Part shown: piece after piece, positions 9,630 through 19,078 of the stretch
How positions within the stretch are numbered: the stretch's first letter is position 1
Layout of the letters: the number at the start of each line of letters is the position of its first letter
Origin: Paenibacillus paeoniae
GTDB taxonomy: Bacteria > Bacillota > Bacilli > Paenibacillales > Paenibacillaceae
Length of the DNA: 64,000 nucleotides
NCBI RefSeq assembly: GCF_003388735.1
Contig: NZ_QUBQ01000001.1
Location: 930,001-994,000 of the forward strand
Direction of reading: 5' to 3'
Program-made: the position numbers and the translations under genes
Notes under the pieces: model-generated
What the model was told of the DNA's origin: nothing
The model's input: only the letters and a program-made list of their open reading frames with translations
Databases searched by the model: none

Positions 9630-10742
9630 ATGCGTATCGTGTTGACCGGTGGAGGAACCGGCGGCCATATTTATCCCGCGGTCGCCGTAGGCAAGCATAT
9701 GTTACAGAACGATCCGGACACGAAGCTGTTATATATTGGCACGGGAAAAGGAATGGAGAGCAAGGTCGTACCGGAGCAGGGCATTCCGTTCGAAGCGATT
9801 GAGATTACCGGTTTTCGCCGGAAACTGTCATTCGAGAACGTGAAAACCGTAATCCGTTTCCTGAAAGGAGCTCAGCGCTCCAAATCACTGCTACGCGAAT
9901 TCAAGCCGGATGTCGTTATTGGTACGGGCGGCTACGTATGCGGCCCTGTCGTCTATGCGGCGGCCAAGCTCGGCATTCCGACGTTCATTCATGAACAGAA
10001 CGCCATTCCAGGCTTGACCAATCAATTCTTATCCCGCTATGCCGATCATGTCGGCGTCAGCTTCCCGGAGTCGACATCGCAGTTCCCGAGGGCGAAGGAA
10101 ACGTCCTTCACGGGCAATCCATGTGCGTCCCACGTGCTCCGAGCCGTTCCAGGCAGGGGGCTTCAGTCTTTGGGCTTGGCTCCGTCCACACGCCTCGCAC
10201 TGGTTGTGGGGGGAAGCCGCGGAGCTCGTGCTTTGAATGAAGCCATAATCGAGATGGCTCCAATGCTGAATCACATTGGGGACGCCCAGATCGTCTTCGT
10301 AACGGGCGAAATCTATTATGAATCGACGAAGTCGCGTATCGCTGAAGAAGCGCCTGAGGCTCTTAAGAAGCTTACACTGGTGCCGTATCTTCATAATATG
10401 GCTGAGGTGCTTAAGGACGCTGCGCTCGTTGTCAGCCGATCTGGAGCCTCTTCCCTGGCAGAGATTACAGCGCTGGGATTGCCGTCTATTCTGATCCCGT
10501 CGCCTAATGTGACGAACAATCACCAGGAGGCGAATGCGCGCAGCCTAGTATCGGCCGGAGCCGCTGAACTGTTGCTGGAGAAGGATCTGTCCGGCGCAGC
10601 GTTGCTTCGTCTGATGGAGGAGCTGCTCGGTGATACAGTCCGCATGAAGGCAATGTCGTCGTCTACGACGAAGCTGGCTGTGCCCGATTCGGCAAACCGT
10701 ATTGCGGCTGCGTTGATGCAAATGGAGAGCAAGCGCCGATAG
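9630..10742 (+). CDS. murG: UDP-N-acetylglucosamine--lipid I N-acetylglucosaminyltransferase
   Basis: Peripheral inner-leaflet glycosyltransferase (GT28) that turns lipid I into lipid II. The glycine-rich N-terminal motif GGGTGGHIYPA, the second loop GTGGYVCGP and the donor-binding block VVSRSGASSLAEI are all present. The ATG at 9630 sits behind GAGGTG and gives 370 residues. A GTG at 9621 is also in frame but overlaps that ribosome site. The gene follows spoVE with almost no gap. Confidence 0.95.
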   Translation: MRIVLTGGGTGGHIYPAVAVGKHMLQNDPDTKLLYIGTGKGMESKVVPEQGIPFEAIEITGFRRKLSFENVKTVIRFLKGAQRSKSLLREFKPDVVIGTGGYVCGPVVYAAAKLGIPTFIHEQNAIPGLTNQFLSRYADHVGVSFPESTSQFPRAKETSFTGNPCASHVLRAVPGRGLQSLGLAPSTRLALVVGGSRGARALNEAIIEMAPMLNHIGDAQIVFVTGEIYYESTKSRIAEEAPEALKKLTLVPYLHNMAEVLKDAALVVSRSGASSLAEITALGLPSILIPSPNVTNNHQEANARSLVSAGAAELLLEKDLSGAALLRLMEELLGDTVRMKAMSSSTTKLAVPDSANRIAAALMQMESKRR

Positions 10743-10900
10743 GCGGATGAACTGGGCGATTGTCACACAACGCAGCAAGAGGGCATAGGATACCTTATAT
10801 TCGTGACCGACACCAACGGGAGCGTAAGATCACATAACAGCGGCCCTAAGAGAGCCGCAGCGAACGGCATGATATGCAGCATTGAAGGAGGTAGTCGCAG

Positions 10901-11806
10901 ATGGAAGCACTTATAGCGGAGCTTGAGCAAGCGAATCTTGGAACACTATTATTTGACGAACCGCTAACGAAACATACAACATGGAAAATCGGCGGTCCCG
11001 CCGATCTATTAATCCTTCCCGCAGGAAAAGAGCAACTTATTGCCATTGTAAAACTGCTGATTAAGCATGGGCAAAGCTGGACCAATCTGGGTCGCGGCTC
11101 CAACATGCTTGTTAGCGACAAAGGTATTCGCGGCGTTGTGATCAAACCGGCCAATGGTCTCGATTACGTGCGTTTCGAAGGGGCGACCGCTATTGCAGGC
11201 GCGTCTTATTCATTTATCAAGCTGTCGGTTATGGCAGGCAAGCAAGGCTTGACGGGACTTGAATTCGCAGGGGGAATTCCGGGCACGGTCGGCGGAGCCG
11301 TCTACATGAACGCTGGAGCGCACGGATCGGATGTGTCACGTATTTTCAAATATGCTGACATTGTACTGGAAACAGGAGAATTGGTTCGTTATGAAGCAGA
11401 GGAAATGCGCTTTGATTACCGTCATTCCGCTCTTCACGAGATGAAGGGCCTGGTCGTGGAAGCGGCGTTCGAGCTGGCGGAAGGAGATCGGATGGAGATT
11501 GCATCCGCTATGGCCTCCTATAAGGAGCGCAGGCTGAGGACTCAGCCCCTGCAGCTTGCTGTAGCAGGTAGCGTATTCCGCAATCCGCCTGGCGATTATG
11601 CGGCGCGGCTGATTCAGGAAGCCGGACTGAAAGGATTCCATATCGGGGAAGCGCAAGTATCCGAAATGCACGCCAATTTTATTGTCAACACCGGGCAAGC
11701 GACAGCTAGAGATGTTCTCGCCCTTATGTCCCATATTCAGAGCACTGTAGAGCAGCGTTTTGGCGTCAAGCTGGTGCCGGAGGTATTGGTAGTGGGCGAG
11801 CGGTAA
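10901..11806 (+). CDS. murB: UDP-N-acetylenolpyruvoylglucosamine reductase
   Basis: FAD enzyme that reduces the enolpyruvyl group to give UDP-MurNAc. The 301 residues include the FAD-binding stretches NLGRGSNMLVSD and LEFAGGIPGTVGGAVYMNAG. The catalytic serine block AGSVFRNP and a C-terminal domain of the short (type II) MurB class are also present. AAGGAGG precedes the ATG. In this lineage murB is followed directly by murA, so both early UDP-MurNAc enzymes are made from the dcw cluster. Confidence 0.95.
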   Translation: MEALIAELEQANLGTLLFDEPLTKHTTWKIGGPADLLILPAGKEQLIAIVKLLIKHGQSWTNLGRGSNMLVSDKGIRGVVIKPANGLDYVRFEGATAIAGASYSFIKLSVMAGKQGLTGLEFAGGIPGTVGGAVYMNAGAHGSDVSRIFKYADIVLETGELVRYEAEEMRFDYRHSALHEMKGLVVEAAFELAEGDRMEIASAMASYKERRLRTQPLQLAVAGSVFRNPPGDYAARLIQEAGLKGFHIGEAQVSEMHANFIVNTGQATARDVLALMSHIQSTVEQRFGVKLVPEVLVVGER

Positions 11807-11821
11807 TTCGGAGGTGATACA

Positions 11822-13099
11822 TTGGACAAATTGGTGATTGAAGGCGGGAAACCACTCTCAGGAACCATAGTTATCCAAGGAGCGAAAAATGCCGCCTTGC
11901 CGATATTGGCTGCCAGCTTGCTGGCGAAAGGCACGACGACGATCGATTCCGTGCCGCATTTGCTGGATATCGATGTCATGTTGAACATTTTGCGCGAATT
12001 AGGATGCCGTGCCGAGCATACGGGCAATACGGTAGTGCTGGACACAACCTCCGCGCATACGTCCCATGTGCCGGAGAGCTTGATGAAACAGATGCGTTCC
12101 TCCATATTTCTTATGGGGCCGCTGCTGTCTCGCTTCGGCGAAGCGCAGGTCTATCAGCCTGGGGGATGCGCGATAGGCGAGAGAAAGATTGATTTGCATT
12201 TGCAAGGCTTGCAATCGCTTGGCGCGGAGATCGTGGAAGTCGGCAACCGCATTGTATGCCGGGCAAGCAAATTAACGGGAGCAGACATACATTTGTCCTT
12301 CCCAAGCGTCGGAGCTACGGAAAACATTATGATGGCTGCCGTTCTGGCAGAGGGGCGTACAACGCTAAGCAATGCCGCGCGCGAGCCGGAAATACAAGAC
12401 TTGCAGCGATTCTTGAATGCGATGGGCGCCAAAATTATGGGAGCGGGCACAGATACCATTACCATTGATGGCGTCGATCAGCTTACTCCTTGTAGATACA
12501 AGGTTATTCCTGACCGTATCGTCACGGGAACCGTTATGGTGGCTGCCGCGGCTACGCGCGGCCAGGTCACGCTCCAGGAAACACAGCCCGCCCATTTATC
12601 CTCGCTTATTCATGTGATGCGCCGCGCAGGTGTTCAAATCGTCGTCGACGGTGATATAATAAAGGTCGGCAGCTCTGCCAGACCAAAAGCAGTAGAGAGA
12701 ATTGTCACTTCGCCCTATCCGGCGTTTCCGACCGATCTTCAATCTCAGATCATGGTATTGCTGTCGCTGGCCGATGGAGTCAGCATATTGAAAGAAACGA
12801 TTTTCGAAGGCAGGCTTAAGCATGTGGATGAGCTGTCGCGCATGGGAGCTGACATCCGTGTCGATCTGAACGCGGCATTTATACGGGGTGTGCCTCGCCT
12901 GTATGGAGCGACGGTAGAAGCGACTGACTTAAGGGCAGGAGCCGCTCTTGTTATCGCAGGACTTGCCGCGCAGGGCAGGACGGTGGTTGAGCAGGTTCAT
13001 CATATCGACCGCGGCTACGACCGGATCGAGACGATGCTCACAAGGCTCGGAGCGCGTATATCCAGGTCTTCGCCTGTGCCGCAAGCACCTAATCATTAA
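11822..13099 (+). CDS. murA: UDP-N-acetylglucosamine 1-carboxyvinyltransferase
   Basis: First committed step of peptidoglycan synthesis: enolpyruvyl transfer from PEP to UDP-GlcNAc. The 425-residue protein has the KNAALP lysine region near residue 22 and the fosfomycin-sensitive catalytic cysteine C116 in YQPGGCAIGE. A late AGAALVIAGLAA block is also present. The start is TTG at 11822 behind GGAGGTGATACA. The Cys rather than Asp at position 116 means classical fosfomycin binding should be possible. Confidence 0.95.
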   Translation: MDKLVIEGGKPLSGTIVIQGAKNAALPILAASLLAKGTTTIDSVPHLLDIDVMLNILRELGCRAEHTGNTVVLDTTSAHTSHVPESLMKQMRSSIFLMGPLLSRFGEAQVYQPGGCAIGERKIDLHLQGLQSLGAEIVEVGNRIVCRASKLTGADIHLSFPSVGATENIMMAAVLAEGRTTLSNAAREPEIQDLQRFLNAMGAKIMGAGTDTITIDGVDQLTPCRYKVIPDRIVTGTVMVAAAATRGQVTLQETQPAHLSSLIHVMRRAGVQIVVDGDIIKVGSSARPKAVERIVTSPYPAFPTDLQSQIMVLLSLADGVSILKETIFEGRLKHVDELSRMGADIRVDLNAAFIRGVPRLYGATVEATDLRAGAALVIAGLAAQGRTVVEQVHHIDRGYDRIETMLTRLGARISRSSPVPQAPNH

Positions 13100-13247
13100 T
13101 TATATATGCTAGACTTCGGCCATATAGAAACGAATGGCGTTCCTGACTATCGATCATGGCAGGGATGACATCGGCTTTCATTGGTTTGTACCGCCAGCCT
13201 GGAGCGCATGCTTCTGATGCGGGGGTTGCTTGCCAACGGTTAAGCTA

Positions 13248-13292
13248 ATGCTTCCGAATGTGGGTTTGCTCACGCAAACCCTGAGGAAGCCT
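13248..13292 (+). repeat. Two-part hairpin before divIB
   Basis: GGGTTTGC (13262-13269) pairs perfectly with GCAAACCC (13274-13281) around TCAC. Flanking GCTTCC and GGAAGC can extend the stem across internal loops. It lies about 30 bases upstream of the divIB ribosome site and has no T-tract, so it could be a stability or translational element. Confidence 0.45.
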
Positions 13293-13319
13293 TCGTTTCA
13301 CAGAAAAGAGGGACAAGTT

Positions 13320-14090
13320 ATGAGCACACAAATGCCTGTGCTAAAGGAACCACCGCGTAAACGCAGAGGCAATAAAAAGCTGCTTGCCGTTCTATTTCTA
13401 TTATTTATCGCACTGCTTTCCGTACTTTTCTTTAACTCATCCATTAGCAAAATATCGGAAATTCAAATTTCCGGCACGCATTTCACCACGACGGAGCAAA
13501 TTGCCGGAGCTTCGAAAGTTGAAGTGGGGGAGGCATTCTTCCAGATCGCGTCGTCTGATATATCTTCCAACGTCAAGGCATTGCCTCAAGTGGAAGAGGC
13601 GAAGGTGATGAAGGTATTCCCGGGGATTGTCAAGATTATGGTGCAGGAATATCCGGTCGTCGCATTCGAGTTGTCCCCGCAAGGGGATTTGACAGCGCTA
13701 TTATCGAACGGGACGAGCGTATCGGCGCAGCAAGAGGGCTCTCAACTGCTGGACAAGCCGGTATTATCCGGATGGGAGACGAACGATCCCGTGAAGCTGG
13801 AGCTGACAAAACAGCTTGCACTTATTCCGGCCAAGCAACTGCTCGATCTGTCCGAGATCTCGCCGATTCCTTCGAAGGCGTATCCTGATCGCATCCGCAT
13901 GTACACGCGCACCAAATTTGAAGTGATTACGGCCGTATCCGTACTGACGGAGAAGATAGATGCTTTGAATGCGGTTATTGAGACACAGGAGCCGGGCAAA
14001 ATTACGATGCTGCTCGCTGATACGTACGTTCCTTTCCATACGGGGGAAGAGGGAGAGGAGTCTTATACAGAAAAAGTGGAATCTGAGTAA
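13320..14090 (+). CDS. divIB: Cell division protein DivIB/FtsQ
   Basis: Bitopic divisome protein that links FtsL/DivIC and PBP2B at the septum. It has a basic cytoplasmic tail (PPRKRRGNKK), one membrane span at about residues 22-40, a POTRA domain starting at ISEIQISG, and a beta domain. The C-terminus is acidic (EEGEESYTEKVESE). The ATG at 13320 is chosen behind AGAGGGACAAGTT, giving 256 residues; a 30-codon upstream extension to 13230 has no ribosome site and covers hairpin DNA. ftsA follows directly, without the ylxW/ylxX/sbp genes that B. subtilis has here. Confidence 0.88.
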   Translation: MSTQMPVLKEPPRKRRGNKKLLAVLFLLFIALLSVLFFNSSISKISEIQISGTHFTTTEQIAGASKVEVGEAFFQIASSDISSNVKALPQVEEAKVMKVFPGIVKIMVQEYPVVAFELSPQGDLTALLSNGTSVSAQQEGSQLLDKPVLSGWETNDPVKLELTKQLALIPAKQLLDLSEISPIPSKAYPDRIRMYTRTKFEVITAVSVLTEKIDALNAVIETQEPGKITMLLADTYVPFHTGEEGEESYTEKVESE

Positions 14091-14289
14091 AAAGAGACTA
14101 CTAAATTCCTTGAAAGAATGGTAGAATTTTATTTACGATGTTTCTGAGAATAGGCATAACCATGCGCTGCGGGCGGCGGCGCAATGTCCATTCAGCTTCC
14201 TTTCTACATTAGATAAAACAAATAATCAGGCATAAAAGCCACGCTTCGACAACGCTTCATGAAAGTTATGAAAAATTTGTTGAAAAAAG

Positions 14290-14317
14290 AGGGAAAATAT
14301 TAAGAGCGTTGAATAAG
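14290..14317 (+). promoter_or_regulatory. Candidate SigH-type promoter before ftsA
   Basis: AGGGAAAAT at 14290-14298 and GAATAAG at 14311-14317, 12 bases apart, resemble the SigH -35 (AGGAWWW) and -10 (GAATWW) elements. They lie about 70 bases upstream of the ftsA TTG. In B. subtilis ftsAZ has a SigH promoter that boosts FtsZ at sporulation onset. The match is by eye and the remaining 296-base gap could hold other promoters. Confidence 0.4.
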
Positions 14318-14386
14318 TAGAGAGACTTACTCATATTCACAACATAAAATGTACTCATTATTATTTAGGAACGGAGGTGCCGCGAG

Positions 14387-15634
14387 TTGAGCAGCAATGA
14401 CATCATCGTCAGTTTGGACATCGGTACATCCAAGGTTCGTGCTATTATTGGCGAGATGAACAATGGAGCCATTAATATTATTGGAGTTGGATCTGCCGAC
14501 TCAGAGGGTATACGCAAGGGAGCAATCGTCGATATTGATCAAACCGTGCAATCGATTCGCAACGCTATTGAGCATGCGGAGCGTATGGTCGATATTCAGA
14601 TATCCGATGTTTATGTCGGTATACAAGGCAATCATATTGGATTGCAGACCAATCATGGCGTTGTTGCCGTATCCAATGAGGATCGAGAAATTGGAGAAGA
14701 AGATATAGAGCGCGTGCTTCAAGCAGCGAAAGTCGTAGCGCTGCCGCCAGAGCGGGAAATTATCAATCTGGTGCCGAAGCAATACTTGGTGGACGGCCTT
14801 GAAGGAATATCCGATCCTCGGGGCATGATCGGCGTAAGACTTGAAGTTGAAGCAACGATTGTGACAGGAACAAAGACAGCCATACATAATTTGATGCGCT
14901 GTGTGGAGAAAGCGGGTTTGCGCATTTCCGGCGTCATCCTATTGTCGCTGGCTTCCGGCGTTATGTCGCTAACGAAGGATGAGAAGATCATCGGAACGGT
15001 ACTTGCCGATATTGGCGCTGCCTCTACGACGATTGCTATCTATGAGCAAGGCGGCTTGGCCGCCATAGCGACGCTGCCGATTGGCGGCGAATTCGTCACG
15101 AACGACATTGCGTATGGTTTGCGTACACAAAGCGATCAAGCGGAGAAGTTCAAGCTGAAATACGGATGCGCCATCGTAGCTGACGCTGCGGAGGATGTGA
15201 AATTCAAAGTAACCCGTATGGGCAGCAACGTAGAAAAGGAATTTTCTCAAAGAGATTTGGCTAGCATCATCGAGCCGCGGATGCAGGAGATCTTCCAGTT
15301 GATCCGGCAAGAGGTGCGCCGTTTAGGTTATGGAGATAAAGTAAACGGATATGTGCTGACAGGCGGCGCGGTAGCTCTTCCTGGCACGCTCGCTCTAGCC
15401 CAGATAGAGTTGGAAAGCTCAGTACGTACAGCGTTGCCAGATTATATCGGAGTGAAGGATTCTGCCTATAGCAGTGGTGTGGGTATGATTCAGTATGTGT
15501 CGAAGTATATGGGCGTTCGAGGCGCTGGCGCAGTGAAGAAGACTTCGGCGCCAAGCCGCAAAGCGGGCCCTGCACCTTCATCTAAACCCGGTATGTTCGA
15601 GCGGATTAAAAATATGTTTAACGAATTTATTTGA
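14387..15634 (+). CDS. ftsA: Cell division protein FtsA
   Basis: Actin-like ATPase that anchors FtsZ to the membrane. The 415 residues have the actin-family phosphate-1 motif SLDIGTSKVRAIIGE at the start, the 1C-subdomain (SHS2-type) region, the phosphate-2 motif LADIGAASTTIAIYE, and YVLTGGAVALPG. A linker of about 25 residues leads to a C-terminal amphipathic membrane-targeting helix (FERIKNMFNEFI). The start is TTG at 14387 behind ACGGAGGTG. ftsZ begins 18 bases after the stop. Confidence 0.95.
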   Translation: MSSNDIIVSLDIGTSKVRAIIGEMNNGAINIIGVGSADSEGIRKGAIVDIDQTVQSIRNAIEHAERMVDIQISDVYVGIQGNHIGLQTNHGVVAVSNEDREIGEEDIERVLQAAKVVALPPEREIINLVPKQYLVDGLEGISDPRGMIGVRLEVEATIVTGTKTAIHNLMRCVEKAGLRISGVILLSLASGVMSLTKDEKIIGTVLADIGAASTTIAIYEQGGLAAIATLPIGGEFVTNDIAYGLRTQSDQAEKFKLKYGCAIVADAAEDVKFKVTRMGSNVEKEFSQRDLASIIEPRMQEIFQLIRQEVRRLGYGDKVNGYVLTGGAVALPGTLALAQIELESSVRTALPDYIGVKDSAYSSGVGMIQYVSKYMGVRGAGAVKKTSAPSRKAGPAPSSKPGMFERIKNMFNEFI

Positions 15635-15652
15635 ACTGGGGGAAAATGAGAG

Positions 15653-16771
15653 ATGTTGGAATTCGATTTGGAGCTTGAACAGCTCGCTCAAATAAAAGTA
15701 ATAGGCGTAGGCGGCGGTGGCAGCAATGCCGTGAACCGAATGATCGAAAACGGTGTAAAAGGCGTAGAATTTATTACGGTGAACACCGACGCGCAGGCGC
15801 TGCATCTAGCGAAATCCGAGCACAAGCTTCAGATCGGCGACAAGCTGACTCGGGGGCTTGGCGCAGGTGCTAACCCGGATGTAGGTCATAAAGCGGCGGA
15901 GGAATCCCGTGAGTTGATTATGAATCAACTTAAGGGCTCCGACATGGTATTTGTTACGGCAGGTATGGGTGGCGGCACCGGTACTGGCGCAGCGCCGGTA
16001 ATCGCGGAGATCGCCAAGGAATGCGGCGCTCTAACAGTTGGCGTCGTAACGCGTCCTTTCACGTTCGAGGGACGCAAGCGTACTGGTCAGGCGGAGCAAG
16101 GAATCGAGGCGTTGAAGGAGAAAGTCGACACGCTAATTGTTATTCCGAATGACCGCTTGCTTGAAATCGTAGATAAAAAGACACCAATGCTGGAGGCATT
16201 CCGCCAGGCTGATAATGTCCTGAGACAAGCTGTACAAGGCATCTCTGATCTTATTCAGGTTCCCGGCTTGATCAACCTTGACTTCGCCGATGTCAAAACC
16301 ATTATGACTGAACGTGGTTCTGCTCTTATGGGTATTGGCATTGCGACTGGTGAGAACCGTGCGGCTGAGGCTGCTCGCAAAGCGATCATGAGCCCGCTTC
16401 TGGAGACATCTATCGATGGCGCTCGCGGTGTTATTATGAACATCACAGGTGGCAGCAATTTGTCCCTGTATGAAGTCAATGAAGCTGCAGAGATCGTGAT
16501 CTCCGCATCTGATCCGGATGTGAACATGATCTTTGGTGCCATCATCGACGAAGAATTGAATGATGACATCAAAGTAACGGTTATCGCGACTGGATTCGAA
16601 GCGAAAGCCAATACACAGCATGCTCGCAGAGGCGTTCAACAAGATGCGGGTCAGCAGGAGTCGAAATCTTCTTCCAATCCTTCGGGCGTCAAGCCTTTCG
16701 GTGTAGGAAGCTCGAGCGACCAACTGGAAATTCCAGCGTTCCTGCGCAAGCAGCCGCGTTCTGACAGATAA
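15653..16771 (+). CDS. ftsZ: Cell division protein FtsZ
   Basis: Tubulin-like GTPase that forms the Z ring. The 372 residues carry the N-terminal [11 protein letters not shown] block, the tubulin signature [11 protein letters not shown], and the T7 loop [11 protein letters not shown] with the catalytic aspartate region. A variable linker rich in Q, S and G leads to the conserved C-terminal peptide [15 protein letters not shown], which contacts FtsA and SepF. The ribosome site is GGGGGAAAATG before the ATG at 15653. Normally spoIIGA follows closely; here a roughly 5-kb AT-rich island intervenes. Confidence 0.97.
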   Translation: MLEFDLELEQLAQIKVIGVGGGGSNAVNRMIENGVKGVEFITVNTDAQALHLAKSEHKLQIGDKLTRGLGAGANPDVGHKAAEESRELIMNQLKGSDMVFVTAGMGGGTGTGAAPVIAEIAKECGALTVGVVTRPFTFEGRKRTGQAEQGIEALKEKVDTLIVIPNDRLLEIVDKKTPMLEAFRQADNVLRQAVQGISDLIQVPGLINLDFADVKTIMTERGSALMGIGIATGENRAAEAARKAIMSPLLETSIDGARGVIMNITGGSNLSLYEVNEAAEIVISASDPDVNMIFGAIIDEELNDDIKVTVIATGFEAKANTQHARRGVQQDAGQQESKSSSNPSGVKPFGVGSSSDQLEIPAFLRKQPRSDR

Positions 16772-16874
16772 TTGTTTGGATACGAATAATTTGTCGGATT
16801 AAGCTATCTATAGTAGTGAATGCGCAGTTACTATTAACTAACGTTATTAAATAAGAGAGTTTTCTTTTTTTCAA

Positions 16875-16957
16875 ACTAGTCATATTAAGGTTTAAAAACG
16901 TGAATTTGTACCTTGTTGTGCAATTAATCACGAAACCTTAAGTATGGCTAGTTTTTT
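16875..16957 (+). terminator. Long hairpin with T-tract downstream of ftsZ
   Basis: The left arm 16875-16893 (ACTAGTCATATTAAGGTTT) pairs with the right arm 16933-16952 with one bulge and one G-U pair. A second inner stem (CGTGA with TCACG) sits inside the 39-base loop. TTTTTT follows. It is a plausible ftsZ terminator, but longer than usual, and could be the end structure of a small mobile element. Confidence 0.55.
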
Positions 16958-17066
16958 GTTATTGCTAAAAAGCAAGTTTCGCACCAACATTACGAGTGTA
17001 GCAGTTGATGTTACCCACGCAATTAAAACCACGTTCTTAGCAATTGTTAAAGACTCAGATTCCTCC

Positions 17067-17099
17067 CGATGCATGTAGAATTAGATGCATCGTGTTTTT
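17067..17099 (+). terminator. Hairpin with T-tract, possible terminator
   Basis: CGATGCAT (17067-17074) and ATGCATCG (17085-17092) form a perfect 8-bp stem with a 10-base loop, followed by TGTTTTT. It has no gene immediately upstream, so it could end an ftsZ read-through transcript or an unannotated small RNA. Confidence 0.5.
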
Positions 17100-17305
17100 A
17101 GGAAGAAACTAGTAATCTCCTTTATTTAGATATTAGTTTTCCAATAGTGTTTATTTTAATCTCTATGTTACATTTAGGAAGCTATCCCAAAAAAAATTTA
17201 TTTTATTGCAACTATGTTGTCCTTAATGGTGTTCTAGTAGAAGAAGCTTATATGGGAGTGTATCCTTTGGTAAGATTCCCAAAACTAAGTAGGAAGGATG
17301 ATTAG

Positions 17306-19033
17306 ATGAAGATAAGATATTTAGTTACTGGAATTTGTATAGCTATCATTACTATACTTGTATTATATAAAAGTGATAAGGGTGAAGAAATAAGTCCATC
17401 TGTTTTCAAAGGAAGCTACAGTAACTACAGTGCAAATGATTTTATTAAATTGATAACTTATAGCCAAAACCAAGATGGAGGTTATCCAAGACTAAATGAG
17501 TTTGACACGAAGTATGATTTGTATTATCTATTTCATTTAATACTCATACAAAAACAGCTTGGACTAGAGTTAAATCATAATGAAATAGCTAACCTTTATC
17601 AGTATTTAAGAATAGGTTTTTTGAATAATGAATATACAAGAATATATGAATATTATTATTTTGCTATGATCTTTGAATCAAATATAATAGTTGATTCTGA
17701 AGTAAAGGATAAACTAATTGATTGTATAAGTGCATTAAGAATGAGTAATGGTTTCTATTCTTACGATAGTGATGAGATTAAGAGTTTTAATGATGATGAA
17801 AGTCAGTATTACTTATCTACTAGTATGGCGATGGAAGCATATAAAGTACTAAGATATAGTGCAGTTGACCCTAACTTAAACAAATGGTTAGAGGAAAAGA
17901 TGAAGCACTTAGATAAACTTGATATAAAAAATTCTGGACATTTATTGTTATTAATCAAATTGTCTGACTTAATAGAAGTCAATTATGATAAAAAAATTTT
18001 AGAGGAGAAGACTGATAAGTTAATTTATGATTTAGAAAATGGATTAACTGAGGAATCTCTAGTATTTTTAGATCCAATAATTGAGCTGGCTTACAAGAAC
18101 AACAAGATAAAAGAACTTACTTTTGTATACGATTTTATTGTAAATCTTCAAGATAATCAAAATGGTTGGTTTAAAAACGATTCAGAATCTAATGTTAATG
18201 TTTTACCAACTTATATTGCTTTAAAGTATTTTAATTACTTGAACCTAGAAATCCCTAATATGCTATCTCTCAACAAGAAACTTAATGAGTATAAGATCGG
18301 AGATATTCCTTTTTATTATCAAAAAGGCTCGTCTGATCTATTAAGCACCTACTATGTAAAAAAAATAATAAAAGAAACTAATAGTAATGAACTTAATGAT
18401 AATACTGATTATTCACAAAATGTAGACTTCTCCAGAATGCCTGTTGTAAATAAGTTTTTTTATTTTGGTCAAGTTAATGAAAGTGTACTTGAAAAGCATA
18501 AGGAACTACTGCTTAATTTAACCATAAAGGATCTTGATACAAGTATAGAGCAAAATAATTTCGCTGATTTGTACTATACTTTGTTGAATTTAGAATCATT
18601 AAGATATGAAATTAATGGTGATGATATTGAAGAAATAGAAAAAAAGATTATTGAAAATATTGATCTAAAATTAAATGATAATTCGCATTCATATGATCTA
18701 AACGATCTAATTAAATCATATTATAAATCAGCTATAATAGATAATTTAGGCCTCGATATTGATATTAGTAGTGATATTGATTTATTAGTTGAGGTTATAG
18801 AAATGAAAAATCCTTTATACACTGATCTCATTGATATGAATTATGAATTAGAAGTGTACTTGGATATTTATGAGCTATTAAGAAAATTAAATATTACATT
18901 TAATAATTCTATGTTAATTCAAAAAATAACGGAGGCAACTACCTTTTATGGAGTTATTAAATCAGGAACAGGTAAATTTGCTTATATTAGTTATAAAGTT
19001 ACATATGTTTCACTAGTTAATAATTTACTTTAG
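17306..19033 (+). CDS. Unknown membrane-anchored protein with alpha/alpha-toroid-like repeats
   Basis: No named family was recognised. The 575-residue protein has one N-terminal membrane segment (about 4-21) and a long exported or surface-facing part. Motifs such as QNQDGGYP (about 54-61), MSNGFYSYD (about 147-155), QDNQNGWF (about 283-290) and a final ATTFYGVIKSG are spaced through helical sequence. They look like the G-G/F-Y/W turns of prenyltransferase/terpene-cyclase-type alpha/alpha toroids. No DxDD or metal-binding triad was seen, so an enzyme call is not justified. Codons are strongly AT-rich, unlike the flanking dcw genes, which suggests transfer. AGGAAGG precedes the ATG. A secreted-protein gene follows 45 bases later, probably in one operon. 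Confidence 0.75.
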   Translation: MKIRYLVTGICIAIITILVLYKSDKGEEISPSVFKGSYSNYSANDFIKLITYSQNQDGGYPRLNEFDTKYDLYYLFHLILIQKQLGLELNHNEIANLYQYLRIGFLNNEYTRIYEYYYFAMIFESNIIVDSEVKDKLIDCISALRMSNGFYSYDSDEIKSFNDDESQYYLSTSMAMEAYKVLRYSAVDPNLNKWLEEKMKHLDKLDIKNSGHLLLLIKLSDLIEVNYDKKILEEKTDKLIYDLENGLTEESLVFLDPIIELAYKNNKIKELTFVYDFIVNLQDNQNGWFKNDSESNVNVLPTYIALKYFNYLNLEIPNMLSLNKKLNEYKIGDIPFYYQKGSSDLLSTYYVKKIIKETNSNELNDNTDYSQNVDFSRMPVVNKFFYFGQVNESVLEKHKELLLNLTIKDLDTSIEQNNFADLYYTLLNLESLRYEINGDDIEEIEKKIIENIDLKLNDNSHSYDLNDLIKSYYKSAIIDNLGLDIDISSDIDLLVEVIEMKNPLYTDLIDMNYELEVYLDIYELLRKLNITFNNSMLIQKITEATTFYGVIKSGTGKFAYISYKVTYVSLVNNLL

Positions 19034-19078
19034 TCGTAGCAACAATGCATTACAAAATATATTCTAAGGAGCGTATTT

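Larger units (their letters stand above)
16772..17305 (+). other. AT-rich intergenic stretch with two hairpins
   Basis: No gene of convincing length is seen. Composition turns sharply AT-rich after about 16790, marking the left edge of the island. Two terminator-like hairpins (16875-16952 and 17067-17092) lie inside. A clear ribosome site AGGAAGG (17291-17297) serves the next gene. Confidence 0.6.
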
